A DNA stretch of 64,000 nucleotides. It comes from Chondrus crispus. Lineage: Eukaryota; Rhodophyta; Florideophyceae; Gigartinales; Gigartinaceae. Under the pieces are notes generated by a model. It worked only from the letters and a program-made list of their open reading frames with translations, was not told the origin of the DNA and searched no databases. The position numbers were made by a program, and so were the translations under genes. Location of the stretch: positions 25,145 to 89,144 of the forward strand of contig NW_005179260.1 in NCBI RefSeq assembly GCF_000350225.1, read 5' to 3'. Shown one piece after another: positions 29,336 through 39,029 of the stretch; the stretch's first letter is position 1, and the number at the start of each line of letters is the position of its first letter.

Positions 29336-32300
29336 TCAGTCCTCCCTTTGGCGAGGCAGCGGGGTACGGACGACCCACTGTTGGACAGGGACGTTTAACG
29401 TTCCAGTGTCAAGCAAGTTTTCCAAGGCGGCACATGGACTGGCTTTGGTCAGGCCGTCTGCTGGGTTGTCTTGCGAGCGTATCCATCCTACGTCACTAAT
29501 TTCTTGTCTCCCGTAAGCCTCGCGGGCGGCTTGTATGTCGATCATGAGGCGCTTCTCCGTGGTAGTAGTTGACTTCACAATCGTCTTGAACAAGCTCTCC
29601 GAATCTGTGAACATGGCAAGCGGCAGCATTCTCCCAAGTACGTGTCGCAGATCATGACGAAGGAGATATGCATAATCGAATCCATCTGCGAACGCCAACA
29701 CTTCTGCCCCCATCACTGACCGGGTGACTCGCTTGCTCTTGTATGACGAGAAATGAACAATGTTACATCGTCCTGTGATATCGTATATAAGCACCATGAA
29801 GCCAAGCTGCGACCGTAGATCCGGGGTATTTGCGAAAGATGAATCTGTAAAAGCTCGCACCGACAGCGTTTTGTCGTCGAGACGTTGCTGCCTGATTCCT
29901 CGTTTCGAGTGTGTGTGTGCTCGCTTGATGATGTCATTGATGGCCTTGACATGTTTCGATTCGAACTTCGGCTCAGTGACCTGAGCGGCAAGGTTGACAG
30001 CAGCAGAGAGGTCTGGACGTGTATGCGTGAGCCAGGCCAGTTCGTGCCTTTTGAACCGAAACTCGTAGAACGTGCTATGTTTTGCTAATTCTGTGATCCT
30101 CGTAGCATACCGCTGTTGATGCATAAGATATCCGTTCTCGATCTCTTCAATTTGAATTCCCGCGAACTGAAGGCTTCCGACCTCCCGTGTCTTGGACTGG
30201 AAGCGAATCCCAGTCTCCTTGGACTCTTCCTCAAACTGCGTCGTTCCAGTGCCAATAGTGTCGTCTACGTATGCGCCGGTCATACCTTTCAGCTTGCCTT
30301 CAACGACCTTTGAGAACAAGGATAGATCGCCAGTAGTCGGAGTCATGCCGAGATCGCAGATGAGGTGGTTCGAGAATGTGGCATGCCAGTAATCTCCAGA
30401 GTCCGACAGGCCGTACAGAGGCTTTCGCAATTTTAGCAGCTGATCTGATGAAAGATTAAACTCGCGAGTCGGTTTGACGTAAACGTCGCGCATGAGCTTG
30501 TCTGCGCTCTGTAGGTACGCTTGCGAGACATCTTGGGACCACAGTCGGAACCCGAAGATAGCGGCAATGGCCACGAGAAGACGTACCGAGCTCTGGCGGA
30601 TGTTGGTGCTGTTGTGTACCAAAATGTTCTTTTCGATGTCCGTATGTCCTTGGACGACGAAGCGGGCTTTGCATATTTCTTCCGCAGTGTCTACATTTTT
30701 GACAGCTAGCACAAAACGGCCGCCTAGTACATTAGCACCAGTGGGCACATCCTCTCTGCATACAATCTCATACACTCCTCTTTTTGCTAGCCCGGCTAGC
30801 TCCTTGGCCTTGGCTGCGTCGAATTCCCCAGAACGCCCTCTGCGATCGGCGGGATGCAGTATCTCTGTCACGAAAACACCGGGGGGGTGTTGGTCCCTGA
30901 ACTGTTCCATGCCGTCTAAAAGGCGTTTAATTTCCCTATCGCCTTGCTCTGCGGGCATCGGGATGACTTGTGACAAATTATAATGCTTTTCCTTCCCTTC
31001 CCAGTCCACGTACACTTCTTTCTGCATCATCCTTATCACTTTATATGGTCCCAACCACGCTTTCTTCTCCTCCCGATAAACGAGAACGTCGTCTCCCGGC
31101 TTGATGTTGTAGCGTGTGGCAGGCGGAAGCTTAGACCGTAGGGCTTGTTGGATGCGAAGTTCTGCAGTAATCGTCGCCATTTCTCGTTTACCTGCTTCCA
31201 GTGCGGCCATGCGTTCTCTCTGAGCTGGTAGGCGTGCATTGACGACGGGGAATGCAGGGTCAACACCGTAGACCAGGCGAGACGGTACCCAACCGTCAGG
31301 GCCGAGCGTGTCGTTTGCCGCTTTCACGGCCAATCGGAGCGCTATTTCTGGGTCCAACTTCGGATATTGTGAGCGGATGACCCGAAAAACGCGGCGCAGC
31401 GGGGCATGATATCTCTCGCCAATGCCGAGGGAGTTATGACTTTGAGTGCCGGAGAGCTGTAGATCAATCCCATGGAGTGTCGTAATGTCGTCCCAGAACT
31501 TAGAAGTGAATACTGAGCCCTGATCTGCACGGATTCGGTTAGGTATACCAATGTAAACAGTAACCCATGCTTCTAAGAAGGCATCCCAAACGTGCTGTGC
31601 CGTCAGACTCTTCGGTAGTGCGACGTTCTGGTACCCAGTGTGTGTGTCGACTATGTGGAGGACGGGGTTGCCGCCTACCCAGAAGAGATCGATGGCCACC
31701 TCGTGGTTAAAAATAATTGCATCAACTGGTAGCGATACACGGAACCTGTATGGCCGGATTCCAAAGCGTTTACATCCCTCACACTTGTCGACGATATCTT
31801 GTATGAGCTTCGGAGTATCCGTTTTGACACGGTCGGGAGTGCCACGTTTCAGCAAGTTGAGCAGCTTCTGTCGGGACGGATGGAAGAAATGGAGGTGCAG
31901 CCTTTCGAGTTCAGTTCTTGTGTACATCACCTTGTGTACGTCCCACTGAACGAAGAGATGTCCGTGTGTTCTGACTATGGGGATGGTCCAACTGTCAACC
32001 TTACTCACTAACGTGTTGTCCACATTATCTACGATGAGCTTGTACCTGTCGAGTATGTCGAGGCCTAGAAGTAACGGTACATCAGCGTCCACAACGTCAA
32101 CCCAGAACTCGATGTAATACCCTTCCTTAACGCGCATTCTGATGTTGATCATACCAAGACTGTTGCGAATACCATCCCCAAACTTGTAGGAGTATGGTGA
32201 CTTTCTCAGTTGAAATGGACGTTTGCTGGAGCGACAGTATGCCTTTGCCTGCGCGAGTCCACAGACTGATTTCTGCGCTCCCGTGTCCGTACATGCACCT

Positions 32301-32512
32301 TCGAATGATAGATCGTTGTATTGACGAGTAGGGCATGCCGGGTTGGCTCTGACCTTCAGTACTGTTTTGATGAGATGACCTTGATAGCGAAGACTCGATG
32401 TCGGTTCTGTGGTACGCATTGCTCCAACGAACCTGGGAGGGACGACGAGGTCGTGTCCGGTCTTATCTGGTGGTACTCTGTGCCTGAGTGCCGGGACTTG
32501 TTGGCAAATCAA
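29336..32512 (-). CDS. Copia-3 pol: protease, integrase, RT, RNase H (1058 aa)
   Basis: The ORF lacks an ATG. It is open upstream across the gag stop in the -1 frame, as in Copia-1. Protease: CTDTGAQKS, with DTG at 76-78. Integrase: H206-x4-H211, C244-x2-C247, then D275, D330 (ADQGSVF) and E367 (GIGERYH). Reverse transcriptase: DVSQAYLQSA and AYVDDTIG. RNase H: AFTDSSFAN, VMGAEVLA, FTDSESLF and NPADGLTK. All catalytic motifs are present and the frame is uninterrupted, so the enzyme part appears functional. Expression as a gag-pol fusion would need a -1 shift near 32521-32529. Confidence 0.93.
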   Translation of the reverse strand: MICQQVPALRHRVPPDKTGHDLVVPPRFVGAMRTTEPTSSLRYQGHLIKTVLKVRANPACPTRQYNDLSFEGACTDTGAQKSVCGLAQAKAYCRSSKRPFQLRKSPYSYKFGDGIRNSLGMINIRMRVKEGYYIEFWVDVVDADVPLLLGLDILDRYKLIVDNVDNTLVSKVDSWTIPIVRTHGHLFVQWDVHKVMYTRTELERLHLHFFHPSRQKLLNLLKRGTPDRVKTDTPKLIQDIVDKCEGCKRFGIRPYRFRVSLPVDAIIFNHEVAIDLFWVGGNPVLHIVDTHTGYQNVALPKSLTAQHVWDAFLEAWVTVYIGIPNRIRADQGSVFTSKFWDDITTLHGIDLQLSGTQSHNSLGIGERYHAPLRRVFRVIRSQYPKLDPEIALRLAVKAANDTLGPDGWVPSRLVYGVDPAFPVVNARLPAQRERMAALEAGKREMATITAELRIQQALRSKLPPATRYNIKPGDDVLVYREEKKAWLGPYKVIRMMQKEVYVDWEGKEKHYNLSQVIPMPAEQGDREIKRLLDGMEQFRDQHPPGVFVTEILHPADRRGRSGEFDAAKAKELAGLAKRGVYEIVCREDVPTGANVLGGRFVLAVKNVDTAEEICKARFVVQGHTDIEKNILVHNSTNIRQSSVRLLVAIAAIFGFRLWSQDVSQAYLQSADKLMRDVYVKPTREFNLSSDQLLKLRKPLYGLSDSGDYWHATFSNHLICDLGMTPTTGDLSLFSKVVEGKLKGMTGAYVDDTIGTGTTQFEEESKETGIRFQSKTREVGSLQFAGIQIEEIENGYLMHQQRYATRITELAKHSTFYEFRFKRHELAWLTHTRPDLSAAVNLAAQVTEPKFESKHVKAINDIIKRAHTHSKRGIRQQRLDDKTLSVRAFTDSSFANTPDLRSQLGFMVLIYDITGRCNIVHFSSYKSKRVTRSVMGAEVLAFADGFDYAYLLRHDLRHVLGRMLPLAMFTDSESLFKTIVKSTTTTEKRLMIDIQAAREAYGRQEISDVGWIRSQDNPADGLTKASPCAALENLLDTGTLNVPVQQWVVRTPLPRQRED

Positions 32513-32520
32513 GCCCCGTT

Positions 32521-32529
32521 TTAAAAATG
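32521..32529 (-). promoter_or_regulatory. Candidate -1 frameshift region at the Copia-3 gag-pol junction
   Basis: On the minus strand gag ends CAT TTT TAA. The five-T run lets a P-site Phe tRNA on TTT slip one base back onto TTT, after which the pol frame continues TTA AAA CGG. The frame relation (-1) and position immediately before the stop are the same as in Copia-1, although the heptamer is not a classical X XXY YYZ. Confidence 0.35.
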
Positions 32530-34227
32530 CACAGGTAAATCCAGATCACCATCTAGATCAGCGCCCTCTTCGTCTGATTGCAGTGGCAAATCAAAGTGGA
32601 CACTGTGATTGACGGAGGCTTCGTGTTCGAGGTGTGTCATCAACGCTTCATTTGCGTTTTCCTCATCGAGGTCGTCCTCGTCGGTGTCATTTGAGACGAG
32701 AAGTGTCTCCATGGCGTCATTGAGGTCCTGAGCGAGGGAATCAGCAACGTCTGCAATGTTTGCTCGCGAAGGCCCGGGGCGACTAGCTGCGGCCTTCAAA
32801 CGGTTCTGCGCCACGAGCTTCATGTCAAGCGGTTTCGTGCACCTATACCAACGGCATCCCGTATTACCACAGTTGTGGCACGTGAGGTCTGGATTCTCGG
32901 TTCGCTTCCCATGCCACGTTTTATTTGGATATGTGCGGTGCTGAGTTCGCATGGACTGGAAATGATGGGGTAGCCGGGGAACAATTGATGCGCGACTGCG
33001 TGGCTCTCTGCCGTAACGACCTTGACCGGCAAAATTAGTCGACTTCCAACGTGAACTGCGAAGCGTGTTGCTGCTGCCTGCAGGACTGTCGATGGAGGCT
33101 GCCTGATGCTTCGTGGTTTGCTGGAGAGAATATTCAAGACGCTCAATCAGGGGGTGGCACTTCAGCTCGTTGGCAGTGACATTCGACAGCACTGTGCGGG
33201 CCCACTCGCGACCAAGTACAGCTTGCTGCAGGTGGAGCATCTTGGCCCTATCGGTCCGGTCTTCGGGGTGGGACATTGGGGTGAGCCGATCGATCTCGTC
33301 AACGGTGGCGCGAAATGCTTGGCCTTCGGTGGCGTTGTCAGTCTCGAATTGTATGCTCACTTCGTTCAATCGATGTGAGATGGAGTCCTGCTTGGCGGCT
33401 GATGCATACCGGTCGTGGAAACGTCGAACGACTTCTCCCCAGTTGGTGATTCTACCTTCAACGTCGTTGATAAAGAATTGGAGTGCGGCGCCGTCAAGGA
33501 GGTAGTGCATGTAGCTGATCTTGTCCGCACCGGTCACCTTATTTTGACTGCACATGAACTGGTAGCGACTAAGTTTAGTCAGCCAGTCCTCGTCAACCTT
33601 GCCCCAAAACTTCTGCCTATCAGATGAGTAAGCGACACTCATTCCCTTCGCGGCGTTGCTGGCGTTTCTAGCCTCCCAATTACGAGGGGATGCATGCTGT
33701 CCGGGCTGTTGCGCTTGAGAAAATTCAGGGTTGGGGGACAGCGCGAAGGGGTTTGTGGCAGGGCTTTGAATGCCGTTGCTGGGTGAACTTGGCACAAACT
33801 CTTCACGCTTGATTGCCTTAAACTGTGCGACGGCTCTGTTGCGCTCTTCTACATCCTGTGGGCGGCACCAGATTGTGTGAAGGAGACGGTTTACGATGAG
33901 GCTACCGGAGGCACTGGTTGAAGGAGTATCCACGCCATGGTCGTTTAGGAGAAAACGGATCCTCTTGTAGATTTCATAATTGACTGTCACCATGGGATCC
34001 ACGAGTTCGCGAGGTTCAAGGTCTTCACGAATCTGTTGTAGGAGAGCATCGCCTCTAGGCACTGGGTACTGTGTGGATTATCCATAGAACAGATTGAAGA
34101 GACCCTCCTGGTGTGCATTACTCAGGCGTATGTTGCCAAATGGACCAATTTGCGGGTTGTCAGCGGGATCGGTCACGGGGGGAATCGGGGCAGGGAAGCT
34201 CGGGGCCGGTGGGGAAGGAGGGGACAT
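32521..34227 (-). pseudogene. Copia-3 gag with an early in-frame stop
   Basis: The first suitable ATG (34225-34227) opens a Pro-rich N-terminus. An in-frame TAA at 34078-34080 interrupts after about 49 codons, and the same frame then runs open to 32521. The body has a capsid-like region (KVDEDWLTKLSRYQFMC onward) matching Copia-1 gag. The zinc knuckle is CHNCGNTGCRWYRC, with Cys where the canonical third ligand is His. Translation might restart downstream, for example at the ATG of DPMVTVNYE. Otherwise this copy cannot make gag despite its young LTRs. Confidence 0.8.
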
Positions 34228-34310
34228 GGTCAGTTCCTCCTTCTTTCTTTCAAGGGTTTGTTCTTCTTTCTCGTGTAAGGATGACAAAGAAGTCTTCCTT
34301 AATTCCGGAA

Positions 34311-34716
34311 TGTCGGAAAACTCCTATGACAGAGTGTTCCTTCGAGGTCAAGTCTTCGGTCTTGTCCTAACGGCAGGCGCACAGGAGCCTGGGTTGTTCC
34401 TGTTGGAACACGGATCGGTTGAGGACGGGAGTTGTGACTACTCGCGCGGGAGAGTATCACCAATGTAGCAATAAAGCTCCAATGTTTACTGATGTTCGTC
34501 CTAGCCCAAAAGGGAATGGAACTATTTCCAGAGCGAAGCTCGTAGCCTAGTTCGCAATGCGCGCACTGTCTCGCGCTGTTCCTGGAGGCAAGGGGAGACA
34601 CCACTAATTGCATTCTACACTACCAGGCCCGGACCTTTGGCCTCTCTAGCATTTCTTACCTTGCTGTACAGCACATGCTGTACAGCACAACACGAATGTT
34701 CCCCGATCCTTCGACA
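34311..34716 (-). repeat. 5' LTR of Copia-3
   Basis: 406 bp, matching the 3' LTR. The sequence just inside it (TTCCGGAATTAAGG on the minus strand) has no TGG start, so the primer tRNA is not evident. Confidence 0.93.
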
Positions 34717-34721
34717 AGAGA

Positions 34722-35550
34722 AATGTCAGACCGCACAATCACATTTGCCAATAGTCATTTTGTAGTTTCAGACCGCACAGGACAGTCTGTCCCTCATGGA
34801 ACAGACTTATAACCAACGAGCGACAACGAGTAAAACGAGGAGTCATCGGTCTCTTGTTCACACAAGAAAGGTAAAATTTACTTGGGCTACCAGACCGCGC
34901 TCACCCTTGTAGATCCCGGCTAACGCCGAGACCACGTACTGTAGTGGTCATTAGTTTCGTCCGACACCGCCCCTCCCTCGTCACACCCATTATTAGGCCC
35001 TGCCGCTGCTGTGGCGGCAGGGGCCGCCAGCGGCGGTCGGTCGAGGGGTCGAGCACAGTTGAGAAAGACTCGTGACTATGCTATATTCCGACAACCTGGA
35101 GGGCGCGGGGTCACAGAGCGGCCGTCGCCGCCGACCTAAATAATGCACCGGAGTGCCAACTGTAGTTCAGTATCCTTAGTATCCTTCCCTTCTCATACCT
35201 CAACCATCACCACATCGACACTTAGATTGCATGGAAAAGAAATTGCTATGGGAACAAGACGTTTTTGCCTGAATTGGATACTGGTGATCATCGCTTTTAT
35301 TTGTAACTACAAGGGACTACATCGCGATGCCCACACACACTGCCAACTAAAGATAGCCTTCGCGGGTAATTTTGCGAGCAACTACACTTCATGAAAGGGA
35401 ATTGAAATTGTTTTGGGATGTATTGGCCTTGAGAATGAAACAGCTGCCGTCGACTTCCAGACTAACAACCATTTTGATAATCCCATTGTGACCTCTTGAG
35501 TCCATTCTAACAACTGCCTCCAGGTGGTGCGGGTAGCTCAGCGAGCAGTC
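34722..35550. other. Intergenic stretch, no recognisable gene
   Basis: It contains a GC-rich hairpin around 34994-35026 (CCTGCCGC...GCGGCAGG). Short open frames only. Confidence 0.55.
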
Positions 35551-36024
35551 TTAATGACGACCATTGCAGCACCACCATCCGTAGTGGTACGGAAAATGAC
35601 CGAGAGAGCATCTAGAGACATGGTAATATTCGGAATAGTAATACTTGCGGCATTGGTACACAGCATCGCTCTTCTTGCCGTAGCAATAACACGGACCATG
35701 ATAATCATGATAATCATGATGATTACCATGATGATCATTTCCATGATGATCATTATAATTATAATTATAATTATATCGATCTGCAACTTTCATGCCCTCG
35801 GCGGCATCTTGTGGAATGGAGATGTCTTCCCCGATGTGCTTGTCATTCGCAGCAAAGGCGACTGTGAACAGGACTAGGAGGGCCAAGAGAAAACATGTGC
35901 GGCGTTGAAACACGCTGGAGAGGTAGACCTGCTTTTTCGGATGATTTGATGCTTTTTGGTTTGGATTGGAGAAAGGCTTTGTGGTGGGGGGGATGTTGAA
36001 AGACAAAGTAACTGGTTCGGGCAT
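35551..36024 (-). CDS. Small secreted His/Tyr/Asn-rich protein (function unknown)
   Basis: A 157-codon frame starts at an ATG. After about 42 polar residues, a hydrophobic stretch RRTCFLLALLVLFTVAFA looks like a signal peptide preceded by an unusually long N-terminus. The mature part has NYNYNYND, then DHHGNDHHGNHHDYHDYHG repeats and a Cys/Tyr-rich tail (PCYCYGKK, CRKYYYSEYYHVSRC, WWCCNGRH). Repeated His-His pairs suggest metal binding or a structural cell-wall role; this is inference. The repeats derive from a simple AAT/ATG-rich DNA tract at 35700-35775. The TATA motif lies only a few bases upstream of this ATG, so the true start or exon structure may differ. No homologue recognised. Confidence 0.6.
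   Translation of the reverse strand: MPEPVTLSFNIPPTTKPFSNPNQKASNHPKKQVYLSSVFQRRTCFLLALLVLFTVAFAANDKHIGEDISIPQDAAEGMKVADRYNYNYNYNDHHGNDHHGNHHDYHDYHGPCYCYGKKSDAVYQCRKYYYSEYYHVSRCSLGHFPYHYGWWCCNGRH
35700..35775. repeat. Low-complexity AT-rich tract inside the His/Tyr-rich gene
   Basis: Repeated GATAATCAT/GATGATCAT and ATTATA units encode the NYN and DHHGN repeats. Such tracts expand and contract easily. Confidence 0.8.
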
Positions 36025-36027
36025 GTC

Positions 36028-36035
36028 TTATATAG
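36028..36035 (-). promoter_or_regulatory. TATA box abutting the ATG of the His/Tyr-rich gene
   Basis: CTATATAA on the minus strand ends three bases before the ATG at 36024. With a normal 25-30 bp spacing, transcription would begin inside the annotated ORF. Confidence 0.45.
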
Positions 36036-37137
36036 ACGTAGAGCTGTCCGTGATGTTCAGGGATGAGACGATTCCAGCTCGTTTGGTTTGCTGAGAAGAG
36101 GCCTAGGCTGATACAAGTTTAGGGATTTATTGCACAGCTGTGAAAAACTTGTCAACGTTCACCAAACGCGGCAGCATTCGAGGGGGGGATGTTTGTGATA
36201 AAAAAAAGAATACTCCTTCGATAGATTAAATCTGCGAGGCGTGTTTGAATGGTGGATATTATTCCATCTGCCTCAGCTCTCTTACTATTTACCATAAGCG
36301 GAAAAGGCTCCGACTTTCTGGATGAGATGCAAAGGTTTCTTAGAATTGAAAGCGGTAAGTTCCAATCAAACGACGCGTTCTTCTCTTCGGCATTATGATA
36401 GAGACACGCCCCAACCCCTAAAACAGTTTTGGGGTTGATCACAACCGCCTATCAACCTCTCAAGAGGTTGATAGATTTCTCTGAAGTTAATATGCATTGT
36501 CATTGTTTTCTAAAACGCAGATCTCCCACTACGGTTTCTAACTCTCGTAATACGTTAAAGGCAAAAGCAAATAATGCTCACCACTAGAGTGTAGTGGTTT
36601 CCCTAAACCTTGCTGAACAGGATTAAAATTCAATGCATGAATATACAGGGGGATGAGACAGAAAGCTGCAGTTGTGGGCTGAGAGCGGATAGTGTTGATT
36701 TTGAGAGATGGCCAATCATTGTAATATCTGATAACAGTTGTCTAGGACCTCATCCAAAAAGCTACCGGACATTGCGCAGATGCTACCCTAATTCAAAGAA
36801 AATGAAACTGTATGTCAGTTAAGGTCTCTATAGAAGGCATCTGCAGACGAGAACCATGGTCCCAAGAGAAATTGCTTCCTCACAGATGGTTCAAGTATGC
36901 CCCGATAGTCGATATACAAACAGGGATGGATAAGACCCTTCTCCACAGACCAGGACAAATTCCAAAGCACGGCAAAGAACCGAAGTACTGTCAGCTCTAA
37001 AATAAAAGAAAAGTATTGCTCTGGACACAAATGATAATGGCAAACGATGTAAGTGTAGAAGAAAAAAGGAGAGCATTGAATACAATATGATTATATTCGA
37101 ACCGATCGGTTCGTCCCGCAGGCTTTTGTAGTGATAC
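36036..37137. other. Intergenic stretch before the Harbinger element
   Basis: No gene recognised. It contains a 26-bp near-palindrome at 36450-36475 (CTATCAACCTCT, CA, and its reverse complement). Confidence 0.55.
36450..36475. repeat. Near-perfect palindrome, 12-bp arms
   Basis: CTATCAACCTCT and AGAGGTTGATAG are separated by two bases. Confidence 0.85.
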
Positions 37138-37140
37138 ATT

Positions 37141-37162
37141 GGGCGACTCCGAAAAACATAAA
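37141..37162 (+). repeat. Left terminal inverted repeat of the Harbinger element
   Basis: 22 bp, identical to the reverse complement of 43485-43506. ATT precedes it. Confidence 0.92.
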
Positions 37163-37340
37163 TTGTGTACACACAAATTTCCTTGTGTATGTGTGTCGTA
37201 TTTTGTGCCTTGGCACGGAAATGCATGTGAACAAAAATTTGTGTAAGACACATTTAATGCCAATTCACCCTCAGTGAGGTGTCAGCACGCCGGCGGACGG
37301 ATTGCGGTACCCCCTTCACGCCCTATCCTATGATATCCAA

Positions 37341-38508
37341 ATGAGAAATCTCCTCCTTGTTTTGCTGTTGCAACGCGCAAAAAGGCAACGCACCATCACT
37401 TTTCGTCACCGCCTCAACACGGAAGGGCGAAGACGACGAGACAGGCGGATAACAAGGAGTGCATTGCAACACCCTTCTACATCTCCATTTGCCGTTTTGT
37501 TCGGTTCAGGATGTGACCAATCCCTTATCACATTTTGCGGGTTCGATCACGCTTCTTTTCGCTACCTCCTCCCCCTGTTTGAACCCCTTTATCTTCGCTT
37601 CACACCCTACAGCTCTGACGGATTTATTCGCGTCATCCCGCGACGGCGCACGCGAAGGGGAAGACCTCGGTCGCTATCGGCTGTCCACTGCTTAGCTCTG
37701 ACACTTTGTTGGTGGTACAGGACAAGGGGTTCTAGTATGGTCTTGTCAATGCTATTAGGCATAACTGCTTCTGTTTGCTCTATATTTTTACGATTCGGTC
37801 GCCGCTTGTTGAGGCGCGTCCTCAACTCTGATCATAAAGCTCGCATTAAAATGCCCACAGCGCAAGAGATTAGTGATTACAAAGAAGCCATTTCCGCAAA
37901 GTACTCTCTTCTTCAAGATGTGTATGCCATGGCGGATGGACTGAAGCTTATCTACAGGAGAGCGGGAACGGTGTAATTCAGAACATGTTTTACAGTGGGT
38001 GGCAACATGATCACTACGTCGGAAACGTACTTGTTTTTTTGTGCCTTCCGGCGTAGTGATCGCGGCAGCGTACAATGCTCCCGGGTGTCTCCATGACTCG
38101 GTAATTGCCGAATGGGGCAATGTATATCGAAAACTTGAGGAAACATTTGAAAATCATGGTGCGACGTGCGTTGTAGATTCTGCGTTTAGTAAGGGAGACT
38201 ACCCTTTTCTTATCAAATCTGCCCAAGATATGCCAATGAGCAGTGACCGAAATGTTCATCAAAAGGCGCAGCAAGCGACATCCGTCAGGCAAGCATCGGA
38301 GTGGGGAATGAGAGCCTTTCAAGGCTCTTTTCCGAGATTGAAAGATCGTTTTTGCTATGAAGAGCGAGGCGAGAGGAAGATCATACTCCATCTCGCCATT
38401 TTGCTCTTCAATTTGAGAACCCGGTTGGTTGGCATCAATCAGATACTCAATACCTACATGCCATATCTGGGCGTCGATGCAAACCATTTGCTGTTTCGAA
38501 ACGTATGA
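37341..38508 (+). pseudogene. Harbinger DDE transposase with two frameshifts
   Basis: The first ATG in frame is at 37341. Recognisable blocks of a DDE_Tnp_4 nuclease in order: GFDHASFRYLLPLFEP; the RGRPRSLSAVHCL and RTRGSSMVLSMLLG helix region; the first catalytic Asp in YAMADGLKLI (37934-37936); then FYSGWQHDHYVGNV; then AYNAPGCLHDS; the second Asp in CVVDSAF (38176-38178); and the Glu in ASEWGMRAFQGSFPRLKDRF (38299-38301). The reading frame breaks near 37965-37972, where a TAA follows GTG. It breaks again at the seven-T run at 38033-38040. The enzyme would cut at the terminal repeats and move the element. Either break alone should inactivate it. Confidence 0.88.
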
Positions 38509-39029
38509 GAGGCCACCACTCGCCTCTACACATTTCGCGAGCACTGAGCGGCACGCGAGCAGCGCGACTGGCTTGGCAGAGAGGTGGCCGGCGCGTTCGA
38601 TGGTGGCCTGCACGGGGGAGTGACGGGCCAAGTGAGCGGGGTAGCGGTGGGTCACTTGGGGGTAGACATGCAGCGGGCCGGAGACAGGGAGCGGGGGTTT
38701 GATGTGGGAAGTATGCGGGGGCGTGCGCACAAGGACCCACAGGCCCTTGTACAGGGGCGGGGTGGTGTGCGGGGGGCGGTGTGTGCGGGAGAGGTGAGCT
38801 GTCAGGACGGCTCGCCCAGCATCGGGAGCGGGCGGAGGCTCGCGGTGGGGCGCGTGGGGCCGTATGTGACCAAGACGTGGGCAAGGGCGGGGGACAAAGC
38901 TGGGAGGGTAGCGGTCGGGGTGGACAGCGTGAGCGTGAAGAGGACGAAGCGGGTGGCGCCGATATTGCTCTCGGTCAGAGGGGTGGAAAGGTAGGTCGCC
39001 GCGTGAAGGGTTTGAGCGAGAGTAGAGAA
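38509..39029. other. GC-rich spacer between transposase and RPAC1-like gene
   Basis: This is a GC-rich stretch with overlapping open frames on both strands and no homology I recognise. It may include the promoter of the RPAC1-like gene. Confidence 0.5.

Larger units (their letters stand above)
28900..34716 (-). mobile_element. Copia-3: young Ty1/copia retrotransposon
   Basis: Two 406-bp LTRs (28900-29305 and 34311-34716) show one visible difference (CTTGTGCTAAC against CTTGTCCTAAC). AGAGA is duplicated at 28895-28899 and 34717-34721. Gag and pol are separate frames on the minus strand. Pol is intact. Gag has one early in-frame stop. It is related to Copia-1 through the integrase (DQGS, GIGERYH) and reverse transcriptase (SQAYLQSA). 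Confidence 0.95.
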
